A stretch of 64,000 nt of DNA, taken from positions 40,534,783-40,598,782 of the forward strand of contig CM061068.1 of NCBI GenBank assembly GCA_030762895.1, given 5' to 3'. This document shows positions 1-12,115 of the stretch, in pieces. Below the pieces are notes generated by a model that did not search any database, was not told the origin of the DNA, and saw only the letters and a program-made list of their open reading frames with translations. A program made the translations under genes and the position numbers. This stretch comes from Sophora flavescens. Its lineage: Eukaryota; Streptophyta; Magnoliopsida; Fabales; Fabaceae. Each line of letters starts with the position of its first letter. Within the stretch, counting starts at the first letter, position 1.

Positions 1-306
1 GTACAAACCGACGAATTGGGGTTCACATTGGTAGACCTCAACAAGTTAGGTCATATAAATGAGCCTTTCATAATAGCTTCCCAAGCAAAACAAATGTTCT
101 ACATCACTGATCCTTCTAACAAAAGGTTGTCCGTGGTTCTCCAAGGAAAAAGCATGTATAATGGTAGTGATGAAAATGAAGATTCAAATCTTGATATTCC
201 TGAGACTCCTTCTTTTTCAACAAACATGCCTACTATAATCGAGGAGACACAGGTGGACGATGTACATGCCACTCGTGATGATCATCACGAAGGGATGTTT
301 ATATAG
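1..306 (+). CDS. Carboxyl end of CACTA TNP2-type protein (DUF4216-like), partial
   Basis: The frame is open from the first base of the window and ends with TAG at 304-306. It reads GFTLVDLNKLGHINEPFI followed by ASQAKQMFYITDP. This resembles the DUF4216 region found near the end of plant TNP2-like CACTA proteins, where a phrase of the type DPFILASQAKQVFYV is typical. A short acidic tail follows (many Asp, Glu and His residues near the end). The transposase core lies upstream, outside the window. Its position just inside the subterminal repeats and the TAGTG end fits the 3' gene end of a CACTA element. The fragment is intact as far as visible; whether the whole protein is intact is unknown. 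Confidence 0.7.
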   Translation, partial: VQTDELGFTLVDLNKLGHINEPFIIASQAKQMFYITDPSNKRLSVVLQGKSMYNGSDENEDSNLDIPETPSFSTNMPTIIEETQVDDVHATRDDHHEGMFI

Positions 307-510
307 GTAGTTTAAACTTAGTATACATTTATAACCTATGTTAATAAATATATATTGTTTTGAACAGGCATACATATGGATCATTGTTCCATTTTTCCTT
401 TGCAATTCTGTAATGTGTGTGATATTCCGTATTCTTTGGGATATTTACTTGAATACGAGGGGATGGCTTAGGGGAGTGATATTTTAAAACTGAATTTAAA
501 AAAAAATACT

Positions 511-860
511 ATTAACGTCAGTTGTATCATACAACTGACGTTAAAAGTATTTTATAAAAATATACAGTACACTATTAACGTCAGTTATTTATTACAACTG
601 ACGTTAAAATTAAGACCTTTAACGTCAGTTCTTGATAACAATTGACGTTAGTTTTAACAAAATTTACGTCGGTTTTGTTAAAGAACTGACGTTAATTTTG
701 ACAAAATTAACGTCAGTTGTGTTAAAGAACCAACGTTAATAGTGTTATATTTAACGTCAGTTCTCAACTGACGTTAAAAGTTAAACTTTTAACGTCAGCT
801 GTATTTACGTCAGTCAGTATTCTGACGTAAAAAGTCAATTTTAACTGACGTAAAAAGCAC
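511..860. repeat. CACTA subterminal inverted repeats (AACGTCAGTT motif)
   Basis: The motif TTAACGTCAGTT and its reverse complement AACTGACGTTAA alternate about eight times, forming short hairpins such as 512-544 and 573-608. Such clustered subterminal repeats are the usual transposase-binding sites of CACTA elements. No gene lies here. Confidence 0.8.
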
Positions 861-876
861 TTATTGCACTAGTGAT

Positions 877-1971
877 CATATATAAGAAAACAAGCTATCA
901 AACCTTTCAAGATTTATAGATTTAGGATCAAGGAATAGTTAGAAACTTAAACACATGATCATATTCCAAAAGTTGAAGCAAAAACCTCCTAGGCCACATA
1001 TGCTTAGCATTCGGCCTTCATAGGAAAAGATGGGTAGAGATTTTTGTTTTACACAACCTCTTAGTATGTGAAAATATAAGTTAATACAAGACTATATAAA
1101 GTGGTTTCAACTCAAAAGGAGTTTTCTACCATTTTAGAGAGATTTTAGAAGTTTAAAGCATATAAAGAACACATAAAGCAAACTAAGAAATAAAAGATGA
1201 AACTTGAAAAAGGATTCATATGAGAGCATTACCCTTAGTATAAGGAAGAACTTTAATGAAGAACTCAAGTGGAAAAGACTAATAAAAATGGAAGCTTTAA
1301 GTGTTTGAAAAAAGAGAGGAAGAAGTTGAAGAAGTATGAAGATGGAGGAAGAAAATGAGAGAATGAAGATGAGTGATGATTATATAGAGGAGGGAGAGGG
1401 GAGCACGAAATTTTGGAGAGAGGATGAGCTTGGAGAGCAGGTTTTATCTTTAAAACTTGCTTGGTTGAAGAGGAAAGAGAAAAATATGTTTTTAGAATAT
1501 AATATGATATAATTTGAAAATTGTGATGATTACACTTTTGGAGTCTGTCATAAACCTTTCACATCATGTCCCATCAAGTCACTTCACTTATTTTGTGCTC
1601 CCTACTCTGCTCCATATTGTACCCGGTTCAACTTTCGGATCGTATTTTGTCCGGAATAAATATTATATTTTATTTCCGAACTCGAATTTTCGAAAATTTC
1701 CAATATCAAACCTAACATCACAAAAACACTAACCGTTTCGTTCACGGTTCAAAATTAAGTTTTCTGCTCAGTAAACTTGTACCGACAGTGAAAACGAAGA
1801 CCGACTTTCGTCTAAATTTTCAACCGAAAATTTTACCGTAACCATCTACCATAAAGTAGACTATGAATATGATTTTAAATTATTAAAAAACACTTTCTAA
1901 CTCTAAAATTAAAATATAATTAATTATATTTTAACCGGTTGAAACAACATAATTAAAATCAGGCTATTACA
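877..1971 (-). mobile_element. Ty3/gypsy long LTR fragment, family of 44,163 and 61,214
   Basis: On the minus strand this begins TGTAATAGCCTG at 1971. It is colinear with the first about 1.1 kb of the LTRs at 44,163-47,825 and from 61,214, down to the CACTA insertion at 876. The flanking bases on the right (TTCGA, 1972-1976) would be one arm of a 5-bp target duplication; the other arm is outside the window. The remainder of the LTR presumably lies left of the CACTA element. A TATA-like stretch near 1380 (minus strand) corresponds to the TATA boxes of the sister LTRs. Confidence 0.75.
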
Positions 1972-2589
1972 TTCGAAACAGGTATACTTTATATATGTTC
2001 CCAAGATGCTTGTGTTTTGTTTGATCCTGGAGCTACCCACTCTTTTTTATCCTTGTTGTTTGCTTCTCGACTAGGTAATGGTCCTTCACATCTAGACGAG
2101 ACCTTATTTGTGGCTACACCTCTGGGAGAATTTTTGTAAGCTGATTATGTATACCGTTCTTGTGAGGTATCTATAGATGACAAAGAATTTTGGGTAGATC
2201 TAATTGCTTTGGATATGATTGATTTTGATGTGATTTTAGGCATGGATTGGCTAGCTGCACATTATGCTATCTTGGATTGTTATAACAAGGTAGTGAAATT
2301 TGAATTACCAGGAGAATCAACTTTCTCATTTCAGGGAGAGCAGACTTGGGTACCGCATAATATAATCTCAGCATTGGGAGCTAGCAGGTTACTAAGAAAA
2401 GGTTGTGAAGGATACTTGGATTTTGTGAGAGATACATAAGCACCTGGAGTAAAATTAGAAGAAATCCCGATAGTCTGTGAATTTCCATATGTTTTTCCTG
2501 AAGACCTTCCTGGTTTACCACCTGATAGGGAGATTGAGTTTTCTATAGACTTAATTCCTGGCACTCAACCAATATTTATACCTCCTTAT
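1972..2589 (+). pseudogene. Ty3/gypsy polyprotein fragment: protease to start of RT
   Basis: The translation shows an aspartic protease (FDPGATHSF, with Pro where DSGA is usual), the phrase DFDVILGMDWLAAHYA, and then the linker LPGLPPDREIEFSIDLIPGT that precedes gypsy reverse transcriptase. This order and wording are typical of Tekay/Del-type chromoviruses. There are in-frame stops (about 2140 and 2437-2439). The frame is cut at 2589 by copia A and resumes, after a gap of an estimated 60-100 residues, at about 17,022. It is a dead element. Confidence 0.82.
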
Positions 2590-4322
2590 TGAAATAGACA
2601 ACTATAAACACGAGAAGGGGGGGTTGAATTGTGTTTATCAGAATTTAAGCAAAGTTGAAATCTTTTCGAAAACAGAAGCTAGGTTTGGACGAGTGGAAGG
2701 ATACAGGATGGACAGGTGACTTTTGGCAAACACATCACTTGATAGACGTAAGAAAACTAAAGAGTTTAAGGAAAGAGAGATTGACACGGTTATTTATCCC
2801 GGTTCACTCTTCAAAGCAAATAGCTACGTTCAGTCATTGGCAGCACCAAGATTTATCCATTATAACTGATCAGGTTACAGACTCAAGTATTGTTTTCACA
2901 CCTAGCCTCTTCAGGCTCCAAGACAAGTATTCTTTGCACACCTAGCCTCTTCAGGCTCAAGACGAGTATTCTTTGCACACTTAGCCTCTTTAGGCTCACT
3001 CAGGTTTGTTTGAGAGATTTGGTTTGTAATAAATACAACTTCTCACAGACAGATCTTTTACTAACACTCAGAGTGGTTTAAATGTAAAGCTTAGGAAAGT
3101 CTGCGTAATAACTTCAAATGATTGAAGAATACAAAATGAAAGAATGAAGATATTAATGCACAGAGTAATGGCTCTTTGATGCTATGTGTATTCTCTCTTC
3201 TATGTGCTTCATCTTCAATGACTTCTGTATTTATGGTCTTCAAGCATTTAGGATCCGTTAGAGACATTCCCTCGGATGTTGGCTTCAAGCAGAACTTCAT
3301 TAAATGCAATAGAGTCATTCTGGGCAGCCATTAATGCAATAGGAACGTTGGTTGTACTCTAACACGAAGGATCATGGCTTTATGCATTGTGATACAACCA
3401 TATCAGAGTTATGCAGAGAGCTTTTTGTACTTTGCTGAGTACAATTCCCTTTTCGTGTAAGGACCAGAGGTACTAGGGAATAAAGCATGTTGGAAGCATT
3501 GTTTAACTGGTCTTTGGTTCTGATATCCGAGGTTGTTTGGGAGAGTAACTTCTGACTTTTCTTGATTCTGGTTCTTGAAATAAGATTCTGATAATTCTAA
3601 GAGAATTCGTATTCATAGGATAAGCGCGTCCATCTTGAAAATAGTTGCGTCCATCTAGCCATTTAAGACTTTACATTCGGGCTAGTAGACAAGCTCCAAA
3701 TATGCTATGTCTTTGGACGGATACTCTTTTTACCGGTTGAACGTAACCTAGTAGACGAGCTCCATGTTAAGGACTCAGCAAGTCCAAAGACTTGTGTGGA
3801 CGAGCGCTTCTGTTACCTTAGTGGACGAGCACTTCTATTACTTCAGTAGACGAGCACTTCTATTGCTTCAGTAGACGAGTGCTTCTATCGCTTCAGGAGA
3901 CGAGCGCTTCTGTTACTTTAGTGGACGCTGGCTTTTACTACTTTAGTGGACGCTGGCTTTCATCACTTTAGTGGACGCTGGCTTTTATTTTAGTGGACAC
4001 TGGCTTTCATCACTTTAGTGGATGCTAACTATTATCACTTTAGTATTGGACGTGAGATTCTATCACTTGCGTTGGACGTGAGCTTCTATCACTACAGTGT
4101 TGGACGTGCGTTTCAATCACTTACGTTGGATGGATGATTCTATTATTTGCGTTGGACGGATGATTCTATTATTTGCGTTGGACGAATGATTCTTACAGCT
4201 TTAATCTGCACACTAGATTGACAGGTTAGCAACCAATATGAAGGTTAATTAAATCATTAACCAATGTTTAGTTCTCATCAAAACTTAGGGAAATGCATAT
4301 CAGACATTTTAGAGACTTAACA
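2590..4322 (-). repeat. 3' LTR of copia A
   Basis: On the plus strand it runs from TGAAATAGACAAC to GAGACTTAACA, i.e. TG...CA on both strands. The same left end is found at 13,764 (mutated to CG) and 53,019; the same right end at 54,522. It lies directly against the polypurine tract at 4,324. It includes a triplicated unit of about 38 bp at about 2,890-3,000 (core CCTAGCCTCTTCAGGCTC) and the minisatellite at 3,776-4,200. Open frames within it are not genes. Confidence 0.88.
3776..4200. repeat. Degenerate minisatellite inside the copia A LTR
   Basis: Units of about 24-30 bp share GTGGACG or GTTGGACG, a short variable stretch, and a TTCTATTAC-like end. They drift progressively along the array (GGACGAGCACTTC, then GGACGCTGGCTTT, then GGACGTGAGCTTC, then GGACGGATGATTC). 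The copia B LTR lacks most of it. Confidence 0.8.
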
Positions 4323-4323
4323 A

Positions 4324-4340
4324 TCTCCCCCTTTTTTATG
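4324..4340 (-). other. Polypurine tract of copia A (primary)
   Basis: On the minus strand the tract AAAAAAGGGGGAGA lies directly upstream of the 3' LTR start TGTTAAGTCTC, the place where plus-strand DNA synthesis is primed in LTR elements. A second tract, AAAAGGGGGAGA, lies at 4,742-4,754 and a weaker one (CTCCCCCT on the plus strand) near 4,880. Repeated tracts are a known Sirevirus trait. The remaining stretch 4,341-5,020 has no gene; copia B has its envelope-like ORF at the corresponding place. Confidence 0.75.
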
Positions 4341-5020
4341 ATGACAAACATTGAGGTGATTTAATGAACCTCAGAAAATATCAACAAAGAAAATAGCATA
4401 TATCAGATAGGTTGAAATTTTCTTAAGCGGACAGGTCATGCAGATGCTAGATCAGACATTAAGTTTGACTTGTTTTAACTTTGAAATTATAATTAGAGCA
4501 ATCTTACTTAAGATTTATCTATCAGAGCAATCTTACTTTAGATTTATATGAGCAATTATAGCAACTATCAGAGCATACTCATGTCCATGTATTATTTAAG
4601 ATTCATATCATATTCTTTCATATTCATTCTTCTATAACACATTTCTATCACATTTCTCATTTCTTATTCATATCATATTCATTCATATTAATTCTTTTAT
4701 AACACATTTCTATCACATTTCTCATTTCTCATTTCTCCTATTCTCCCCCTTTTGTCAACATCAAAAAGGGTTATCAAGTTTTATTTATGAGATATGTTAA
4801 GGGCAAGATAACATGTTAAGAAAATCATAGTAATGCAGCAAGCATATGAGACATACTCCACTTAAACTATTGTATCATCACTCCCCCTGAACTAATTCTT
4901 AGTTAAAAGAACATGTATATAGGAGTAATGACAAATTTATCACAGACAGGTTAACATTCAGACATGTCATTCAATAATGCAATGCATGTTTAGATTATCT
5001 CTAATAAATAAAAACCTTTC

Positions 5021-8000
5021 TTATGCGAGGGGTTTAGTGAAAATATCAGCCCATTGATTTTCAGTTTTAACAAACTTAATATCAAAGATGCCTTTCTGAA
5101 CATAATCCCTAATGAAATGATGTTTGATTTCAATATGCTTAGCCTTAGAATGCAGAATTAGATTTTTAGTTAAGCATATAGCACTGGAATTATCACACCA
5201 TACAGATATGTTATGTTCGTAAATAGAGTAATCCTCAAGTTGATGTTTTACCCATAAGAGTTGAGAGCAGCAACTAGCGGCGGAGATGTATTCTGCTTCA
5301 CCAGCAGAGAAGGCAATGGTTGTCTGTCTCTTGCTTGACCGTGAGACTAAACTTGCTCCAATGAAGTGACATCCTCCACTGGTGCTTTTTCTTTCTATTC
5401 TGTCTCCAGCAAAATCAGCATCACAATATCCTACTAATCTGTATTCTTTTGATCTTAAATACAGCAAACCAAGATTAGTAGTTCCAAACAAATATCTAAA
5501 TATTCTTTTAACAGCCTTAAGATGAGATTCTCTAGGATCAGATTGGAATCTAGCACACATACACACACTAAATTGAATGTCAGGTCTGCTTGAAGTTAAG
5601 TACAGTAGAGAGCCAATCATACCTCTGTAGACAGTTTGATATACCTTTTTACCTTCATCATCTTTGCTTAGTTTTGCATTGGGTTGCATAGGGGTTTTCA
5701 TGAGCTTTGCATTTTTCATTTTGTATTTCTTGAGTATCTCCTTGGTATATTTTTGTTGATGAATGTAAATTCCATCACTTGTCTGCTTGATTTGTAATCC
5801 AAGGAAGAACTTCTATTCTCCCATCATGCTCATCTCAAATTCAGCTTGCATTAGATTTGAAAATTCCTTGCACAGCTTTTCATTACTTGCTCCAAAAATA
5901 ATATCATCAACATATATTTGAACTATAATAAATTTCTCTTTAGAGCATTTTTTGAACAGAGTAGTGTCTACTTGTCCTCTAGTAAAACCATTATGCATGA
6001 GAAAAGAACCGAGTTTATCATATCATGCTCTAGGTGCTTGTTTCAAACCATATAATGCCTTTTTAAGTTCGAAAATGTGATCTGGTTTATCAGTATCCTC
6101 AAAATCAGAGGGTTGTTTAACATACACTTCTTCTTCAATTATACCATTTAGAAAAACGCTTTTTACATCCATTTGAAACAGGGTAATTTGGTGTTGTGGA
6201 GCATATGACATTAAAATGCATATGGCTTCTATTCTAGCTACAGGTGCAAAGGTTTCAGTATAATCAATACCTTCTTGTTGGTTATAGCCTTAAGCTACTA
6301 ACCTTGCCTCATTTCTGACAACTTTACCATCTTCATCCAAATTGTTTCTGAAGACCCATCTTGTTCCAATAACCGACTTGTTTTTATGCTAAGAGATAAG
6401 AGTCCAGACATCAATTCTGGTGAACTGGTTAAGTTCTTCTTGCATAGAAAGAATCCAGCTTTCATCCTCAAGAGCTTCTTCAATGCGTTTAGGCTCCAAA
6501 TCTGAAATAAAGGCCACATTGCTTGATTCTCTTAATGTGGATCTGGTTCTTACTCCTTCAGAAGGATTTCCAATAATAAGATTCTTAGGATGATGAGTGT
6601 TGAACTTCCAATCCCTTTTGAGATCATCATGAAGATCTTGACTTGTCTGCTGACTCGTCTGTTCCACTTGTCTTTTAGTCTCAGGCACAGGTTCTGTTTT
6701 GGTTAGGTCGGGTTGTTGACTTTCTGGTTTGTTTATATCAAGACCTGCAAGATCATCTTCTAGATCTGATAGTTCTTTATCAATCTTAAATACATCATTG
6801 AATTTAACATGAACAGATTCTTCAATAATAGAAGTTCTTGAATTGTATACTCTAAAAGTCTTAGACTTTTCAGAATATCCTACGAAAATACCTTTATCTA
6901 CCTTAGAATCAAACTTTCCAAGATTATCTCTGGTATTCAGAATAAAACCTTCACATCCAAAAGCATGAAAATAATATATGTTGGGGCTTTTTCTTTTCCA
7001 CAATTCATAAGGAGTCCTTTTTAAAAAAGGCCTAATAAGTATTCTGTTTTGTACATAACAAGCAGTGTTTACAGCTTCTGCCCAGAAGTACTTAGGGAGA
7101 TTATTTTCATTGAGCATAGATCTAGTCATCTCTTGCAGAGATCTGTTCTTTCTCTCAACCACTCCATTTTGCTGTGGAGTTCTAGGTGCAGAGAAATTGT
7201 GAGAGATTCCATTCTCCTCGCAGAACTGTCTAAACTGCTCATTTTCAAATTCTCCCCCATGATCACTTCTAAGGGTAGGAATACAGAAACCCTACTCATT
7301 TTGTACTCTTTTGCAGAATACTGAGAAAGCCTTAAAAGACTCATCCTTATGTGATAGGAAGAGTACCCATGTGTATCTGGAATAGTCATCAACTATGACA
7401 AATCCATATTTTCTTCCAGCCAGGCTGGCAACACTAACTGGTCCAAATAGATCCATGTGTAACAACTGAAGAGGTCTAGAGATTGACACTTGGTTTTTAG
7501 ATTTGAAACTTGATTTTATCTGTTTACCTCTCTGACATGCATCACACAAGACATCTTTCTTAAAACTAATACCAGGCAATCCTCTCACTAGATTATTCCT
7601 TTTTAATTCAGAAATTAGTTGCATAGTAGCATGTCCTAGTTTCTTATGCCATAACCATCTCTCATCCTCTTTAGACATCAGACAGGTTACACTTTGATCT
7701 GAGAGATCAGACAGTTCAATCTTATAAAGATTTTGTTGCCTTTTAGCTGAAAAGAGGGTTTTGCCACAACAGTCTTTAAGTATGCATGCATCCTTGGTAA
7801 AAGAAACATTAAAACCACTATTACATAATTGACTTATGCTAAGCAAATTGTGTCTTAATCCTTTAACCATAAGAACATTAGCTATAGAGGAAAGAGGGGG
7901 TTTACCACCAATAGTACCAATTCCTATAACTTTCCCTTTCTGATTCCCTCCGAATGCAACGTGTCCTCCTTTCTTAAGTTGGAGGTCTAGGAACATAGAC

Positions 8001-8836
8001 CTTTCTCCTGTCATATGACGCGAGCAGCCACTATCCAGGTACCAGCAGTGGTGTTTTCTTTGTCCTGTTGAGGACATCTGCAACAAAAATTATTTGATCT
8101 TTAGGTACCCATATTTTTCTGGGTCCTTTTTGTTAGTTCTAGGAGTCTATGAAGACTTCCTTCTCTTCTTATGGATACACTTAGACATAACATGTCCAGT
8201 TTTTCCACAGAAGTTACAAACAGGTGTAAATTTGGTTACAGTTGACTTAACAGATACTGTAGAAGCTTTAGTTGATACTTTATGATGTGTCTGATGGACA
8301 TATCCAATACCTTCTTTGTTAAGAAAGTACCTCTGATAGCCAAGTAGCTTAGTCAGATTGTCTCTACCATTAACAAATTTGGCAAGATCAGAAGTGAGCT
8401 CTTCCACTTTTTGTTGAAGTTTTTCAACTTCTTCAAATGGTGATGTTTCACATGAGATCTTAGCTTCATTAGACTTTTCAGTCTTCAGCTCACTGTTCTC
8501 TTTAGCCAGCTTTTCGCACTCTTGAGATTTCTGTTTATGCTCACTGGTGAGCTTTACATACTCTCTCTTGAGGGATTTGAAAGCTTTAGATAAGCAGTTG
8601 GATTCCTCCATCAACTCCTCATAGGCATCAAGTAATTCCTCATAGTCAGGATGTACCTCATCGTCAGAGTCTGAGTCAGTGTTGGCCATCAAACAGAGAT
8701 TGGCTTTTTCCTCTGTTTCTTCATCAGAAGATGTTGACTCCAGATCCTCCCTAGTAGCCATCATTCCTTTCTTCTTCTTGAAGAATTTCTTTAAAGGGGC
8801 CTTCTTGAGTTGAGGACATTCAGACTTGATGTGACC
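5021..8836 (-). pseudogene. Copia A gag end, protease, integrase, RT and RNase H (decayed)
   Basis: Minus strand, in order. 8,836-8,147: end of gag, with GHIKSECPQLKK completing the first zinc knuckle, a Glu/Lys-rich predicted coiled coil, and a second knuckle CNFCGKTGHVMSKC. 8,086-7,292: protease (WYLDSGCSRHMTG) and integrase zinc region and core start (LLHMDLFGPVS). 7,162-6,389: integrase core end (MVERKNRSLQEM) and connector. 6,500-5,813: RT with FQMDVKSVFLNG and the catalytic box IYVDDIIFG. 5,719-5,021: RNase H (YCDADFAGD, AEYISAASC, WCDNSSAI). Stops break the frame at about 7,292, 6,290, 6,030 and 5,813, and several lie where C-to-T change of a Gln codon explains them. Not functional. 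Confidence 0.9.
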
Positions 8837-9800
8837 TGTAACACCCTACTTTTTAATTTCCGATTTTTTCATTAAAAAAATTTTCGTTGTATTAACCGGT
8901 ATAAATGTATTTATTTATATTTTTATACGAGTTCATGGAGATTGATTTTTATGAAATAAAAATCATATTCATACTCTATCTTAGGGTATAAGCTTACGAT
9001 AAAAATTTGGGTTGAAAATTCAGACGGAACCCGGTCTGCGTTTTCACCGGCAAGTATAATTTTCTTTGGGCGAGAAAACCAAATTTTGACTCGTGAACGA
9101 AATGGTTTATATTTAAATCATATTTATAACGAGTTTGGTTGTTTTGAAAATTTTCAACCGAAAATAAAATATTACGCTTTTTACGGGCGTAAAACCCTAA
9201 TCGGGAAACCGACGAAGTCGAGAAGGGAAGTGCAGAGACCCGTCAAGAGATCGGGACAACGAGTCATACATGATGACTCATGGAGGATGAGTCACCAAGC
9301 ATTTATGAGCATTAAATGCAAGTAATCATGACATTTAGGTAAAAAGACCAAAATACCCCCAAGCTTTCGCGGGTATTAACAAGACGCATCTACGCACTCT
9401 TAACCACTCATTTTACGTGGTTGAAAACCTCCCACATCTCTCCAATTTCGTGCATCCACCTCCAATAAATCTTACCTATTTCATTTTGCTTTCGTTTCAT
9501 TATTTTCCTCTCAAAAACCGAAATAGGGTAAACGGCGAGTCTGATCGGAATTTCCGGGAACCGCTAATGGATAAGATCGATGACTCATTGGTGAGTCATT
9601 TTGTGTGGCCCAAAATCAGCCACACCTCCATCAAATGTGAGCCACATATTATTAACCATGGTTAGCCAAAATAACCTTAGTTAAGTTAATTATAACCTTA
9701 GTTAAGTTAATTATAACCTTAGTTAAGCTTATATTAATTTAATAATCACAAAACCCATTAAACCAATTCCTTTTAACCAAACAAGGCATAAGATTACTCC

Positions 9801-9810
9801 TATAAATACC
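9801..9810 (+). promoter_or_regulatory. TATA box of the solo LTR
   Basis: TATAAATACC sits about 960 bp into the LTR. The sister LTR at 61,214 has TATAAATACC at 61,831 and the one at 44,163 has TATATATATA at 44,758, all followed by a pyrimidine-rich stretch. This shared placement marks the likely LTR promoter. Confidence 0.6.
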
Positions 9811-11798
9811 CCAAAACTGTGGTCTCCCTCACCATTTCACTCATCTTCTTCATTCTCTTCATCTTCCCCACCAACTAAGTTACAAAACCCTAAGAACACC
9901 GAATTTCCACCAAACATATGACCCTCTTGCTTTCTGAAACTCGAAAAACACTCAACACAAAAGTTGTTCCTATTTCTCTCTTCTTTCCAACAAGATAAAG
10001 ATCATCAACAACGGATAAGTGGATTGGGAGAAAGGATCAAAATACAGAAACTGCCCAGAATTCCCAGCAACCCACGAAACAGCATAAAGAAGGACCTTTT
10101 CACCCATGTTATGATCCGAACCAAATGAAAACTTAAACACCAAAGTTGTTCCTTTTCTTCTTATCTTTCTATCAAGCCAAAGTTCGTAATTTTTGGATGA
10201 GTATATTGTGAGATACACTCACAATACCATCACACTCTCAAGCTGTCCAGTTTTCAACATAGTGAAGGTTGATCATTTTCATTTCTTCAATCTTCAAGAG
10301 GTAAAATCTCATCTCCTTGATCATATAAGCTTTCATATTCATGTATTTATCATGTTTATGCCATGAATCATATTTTTCCATTCCTAGATCTAGAACTTCA
10401 AATAATTCTAGAAAATTGTAGAAAAATCCTTTTAATGTGAAACCAATTTCTATGATCTTGTGATGTCTTCCACTTTCATTATCCAAGAGCTTGAATCCAA
10501 CTAAATTTCCTACCCTATTTTCCTAATATGGGCCGAAACCCTAACCCTAAAGGTTAGAGGATTTTGTTTCAAATTTTAGTCTTGTAATAAGTAATCTATG
10601 TTAGTTAAGACTCTAGTAACTAGGATCCAAAAGATAGTATTAAGAAGATAATCCTAAACCTATTTTCTAAGTCTTGACCGAACCTAGCCCTAAAGTGTCA
10701 TAGATGGTTGTTAGTTTATTAATTATAGTTATGTTGTTTGGTTGAAGGTGTTTGTGTTAACTCGTGGCGGGATAACGAGGATCGTCGTGTACGTGTTTCC
10801 GGTGAAAAACTCAGGTGGGGAAAAGAATCAACCTATCGTCGGAATCGATAAGTAGTAGATTATATGATAATTGTGTAGGGCGACCTAAACCCTACTAGTA
10901 GTTGAGTAATCGATAAGACCAAAATCTCATTGGAAACCTTTTCTGTAAAACCAATGGTGATTCGGGGATTGTAGGTTTATCGACATTAAGGTTGATTTTA
11001 TGATGTTGAGGATGTTTGGATTTATTTATTATTTGATTTGATTGTGATATGCTGGCTGTGATAATTTGTTTTAAGTGATATTTTATGGTGTTTGATTATT
11101 TTATTTATATTATGTTGATATTTATTAACCGTTGATGGATGATTTGCTTTTATTATTTATATCGAATTGATACTTTATGATATGGATGTTAATATGCTGT
11201 TTTGAGGTTGGAATGGTATATGTCTGAGTAATTTCTGGCTAAGGAAAAACTTGGTATTTAAGCGTGTTTATCACCACCTCTTTTTCTGGGAAGTTATCCG
11301 AGGTATACTATTCGTAGTTCTTAAATTTGGTGATTTTTATTACTTTGAATGATATTTTATGATGATTAATATGTTTATGTGAGAATGTATTATAGCTTGA
11401 TGATAATTGAATTGCTTGGTTCAACAATATTCTGATATATGGTTAGAGATGATCTGCCTGGTTTTTAATATTGTGCTTAGCTGATTTTTAAGTAAGGATA
11501 TGTGTTGTTCGGAAGATAATTGTTTGGGTGAGAGAATAAAGGTGATTTAGAGGTGCCTAGCCTAATTAAGTGGTTTTATCTAAGAGGAAAAAGGTGTTGA
11601 GACTTTGATGGAAGGTTGAGGCACTAGGTTGTTATTGATTTAAATTAGGGAGATTCATTTATCGAGGTATTGTTAGTCACAGCCGTGTGAGTGGAACACA
11701 CGAGGTCGGGATATCCTATTTTGGGGATATCGGATATTACGGGTGAGTGCCCTACGGATGTGGATGCCAAGGTAGACTACCGTAATACTCTTTAGTTC

Positions 11799-12115
11799 TT
11801 GACGAGTTCGCATGTTCTTGGCACTGGACCGTTATGGAATGATATTCCTTGACGAGTTCGTATGTTCTTAACCTTTGGACCGTTTTGGATTGATATTCCT
11901 TGACGAGTTCGTATGTTCTTGGCACTTGGGACCGTTATGGAAGGATGTTCCTTGACGAGTTCGTATGTTCTTGGCACTTTGGACCGTTATGGAATGATAT
12001 TCCTTGACGAGTTCGTATGATCTTGGCATTGGACCATTTTAGACTAATAAGTGTTTAGTCTTTGATGCGTTCGAAAGTTATTGGTCTTGGACCGTTACGG
12101 ACTACTTGACTAATG
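11799..12115. repeat. About 51-bp tandem repeat inside solo LTR
   Basis: Six units start TTGACGAGTTCG (or a variant) at 11,799, 11,849, 11,900, 11,952, 12,004 and about 12,062, each continuing with TGTTCTTGGCAC and GGACCGTTATGG. The array occupies the place where the sister LTRs carry an unrelated array of GTGTATTGGTAATA units. Confidence 0.88.

Larger units (their letters stand above)
1..876 (+). mobile_element. 3' part of a CACTA (En/Spm) DNA transposon
   Basis: This is the right-hand end of a CACTA element whose left part lies outside the window. It holds the carboxyl end of a transposase-type ORF (1-306), a palindrome-rich subterminal region (about 511-860), and the terminus CACTAGTG at 869-876, whose last five bases TAGTG are the expected 3' end of this superfamily. 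The sequence after 876 is the interior of a Ty3/gypsy LTR, so the transposon jumped into that LTR. The 3-bp target duplication cannot be checked because the left end is missing. Basis: ORF family and terminus seen directly; superfamily assignment from established CACTA features. Confidence 0.82.

Noticed and set aside
2655..3318. Short ORFs inside the copia A LTR (similar at 16,043-16,690 and 53,523-53,735)
   Set aside because: They lie wholly in LTR sequence, include the CCTAGCCTCTTCAGGCTC triplication, and are not kept in one frame between LTR copies.
10538..10556. Telomere-like AAACCCTAACCCTAAAGG
   Set aside because: Only about two imperfect units inside an LTR; no array.
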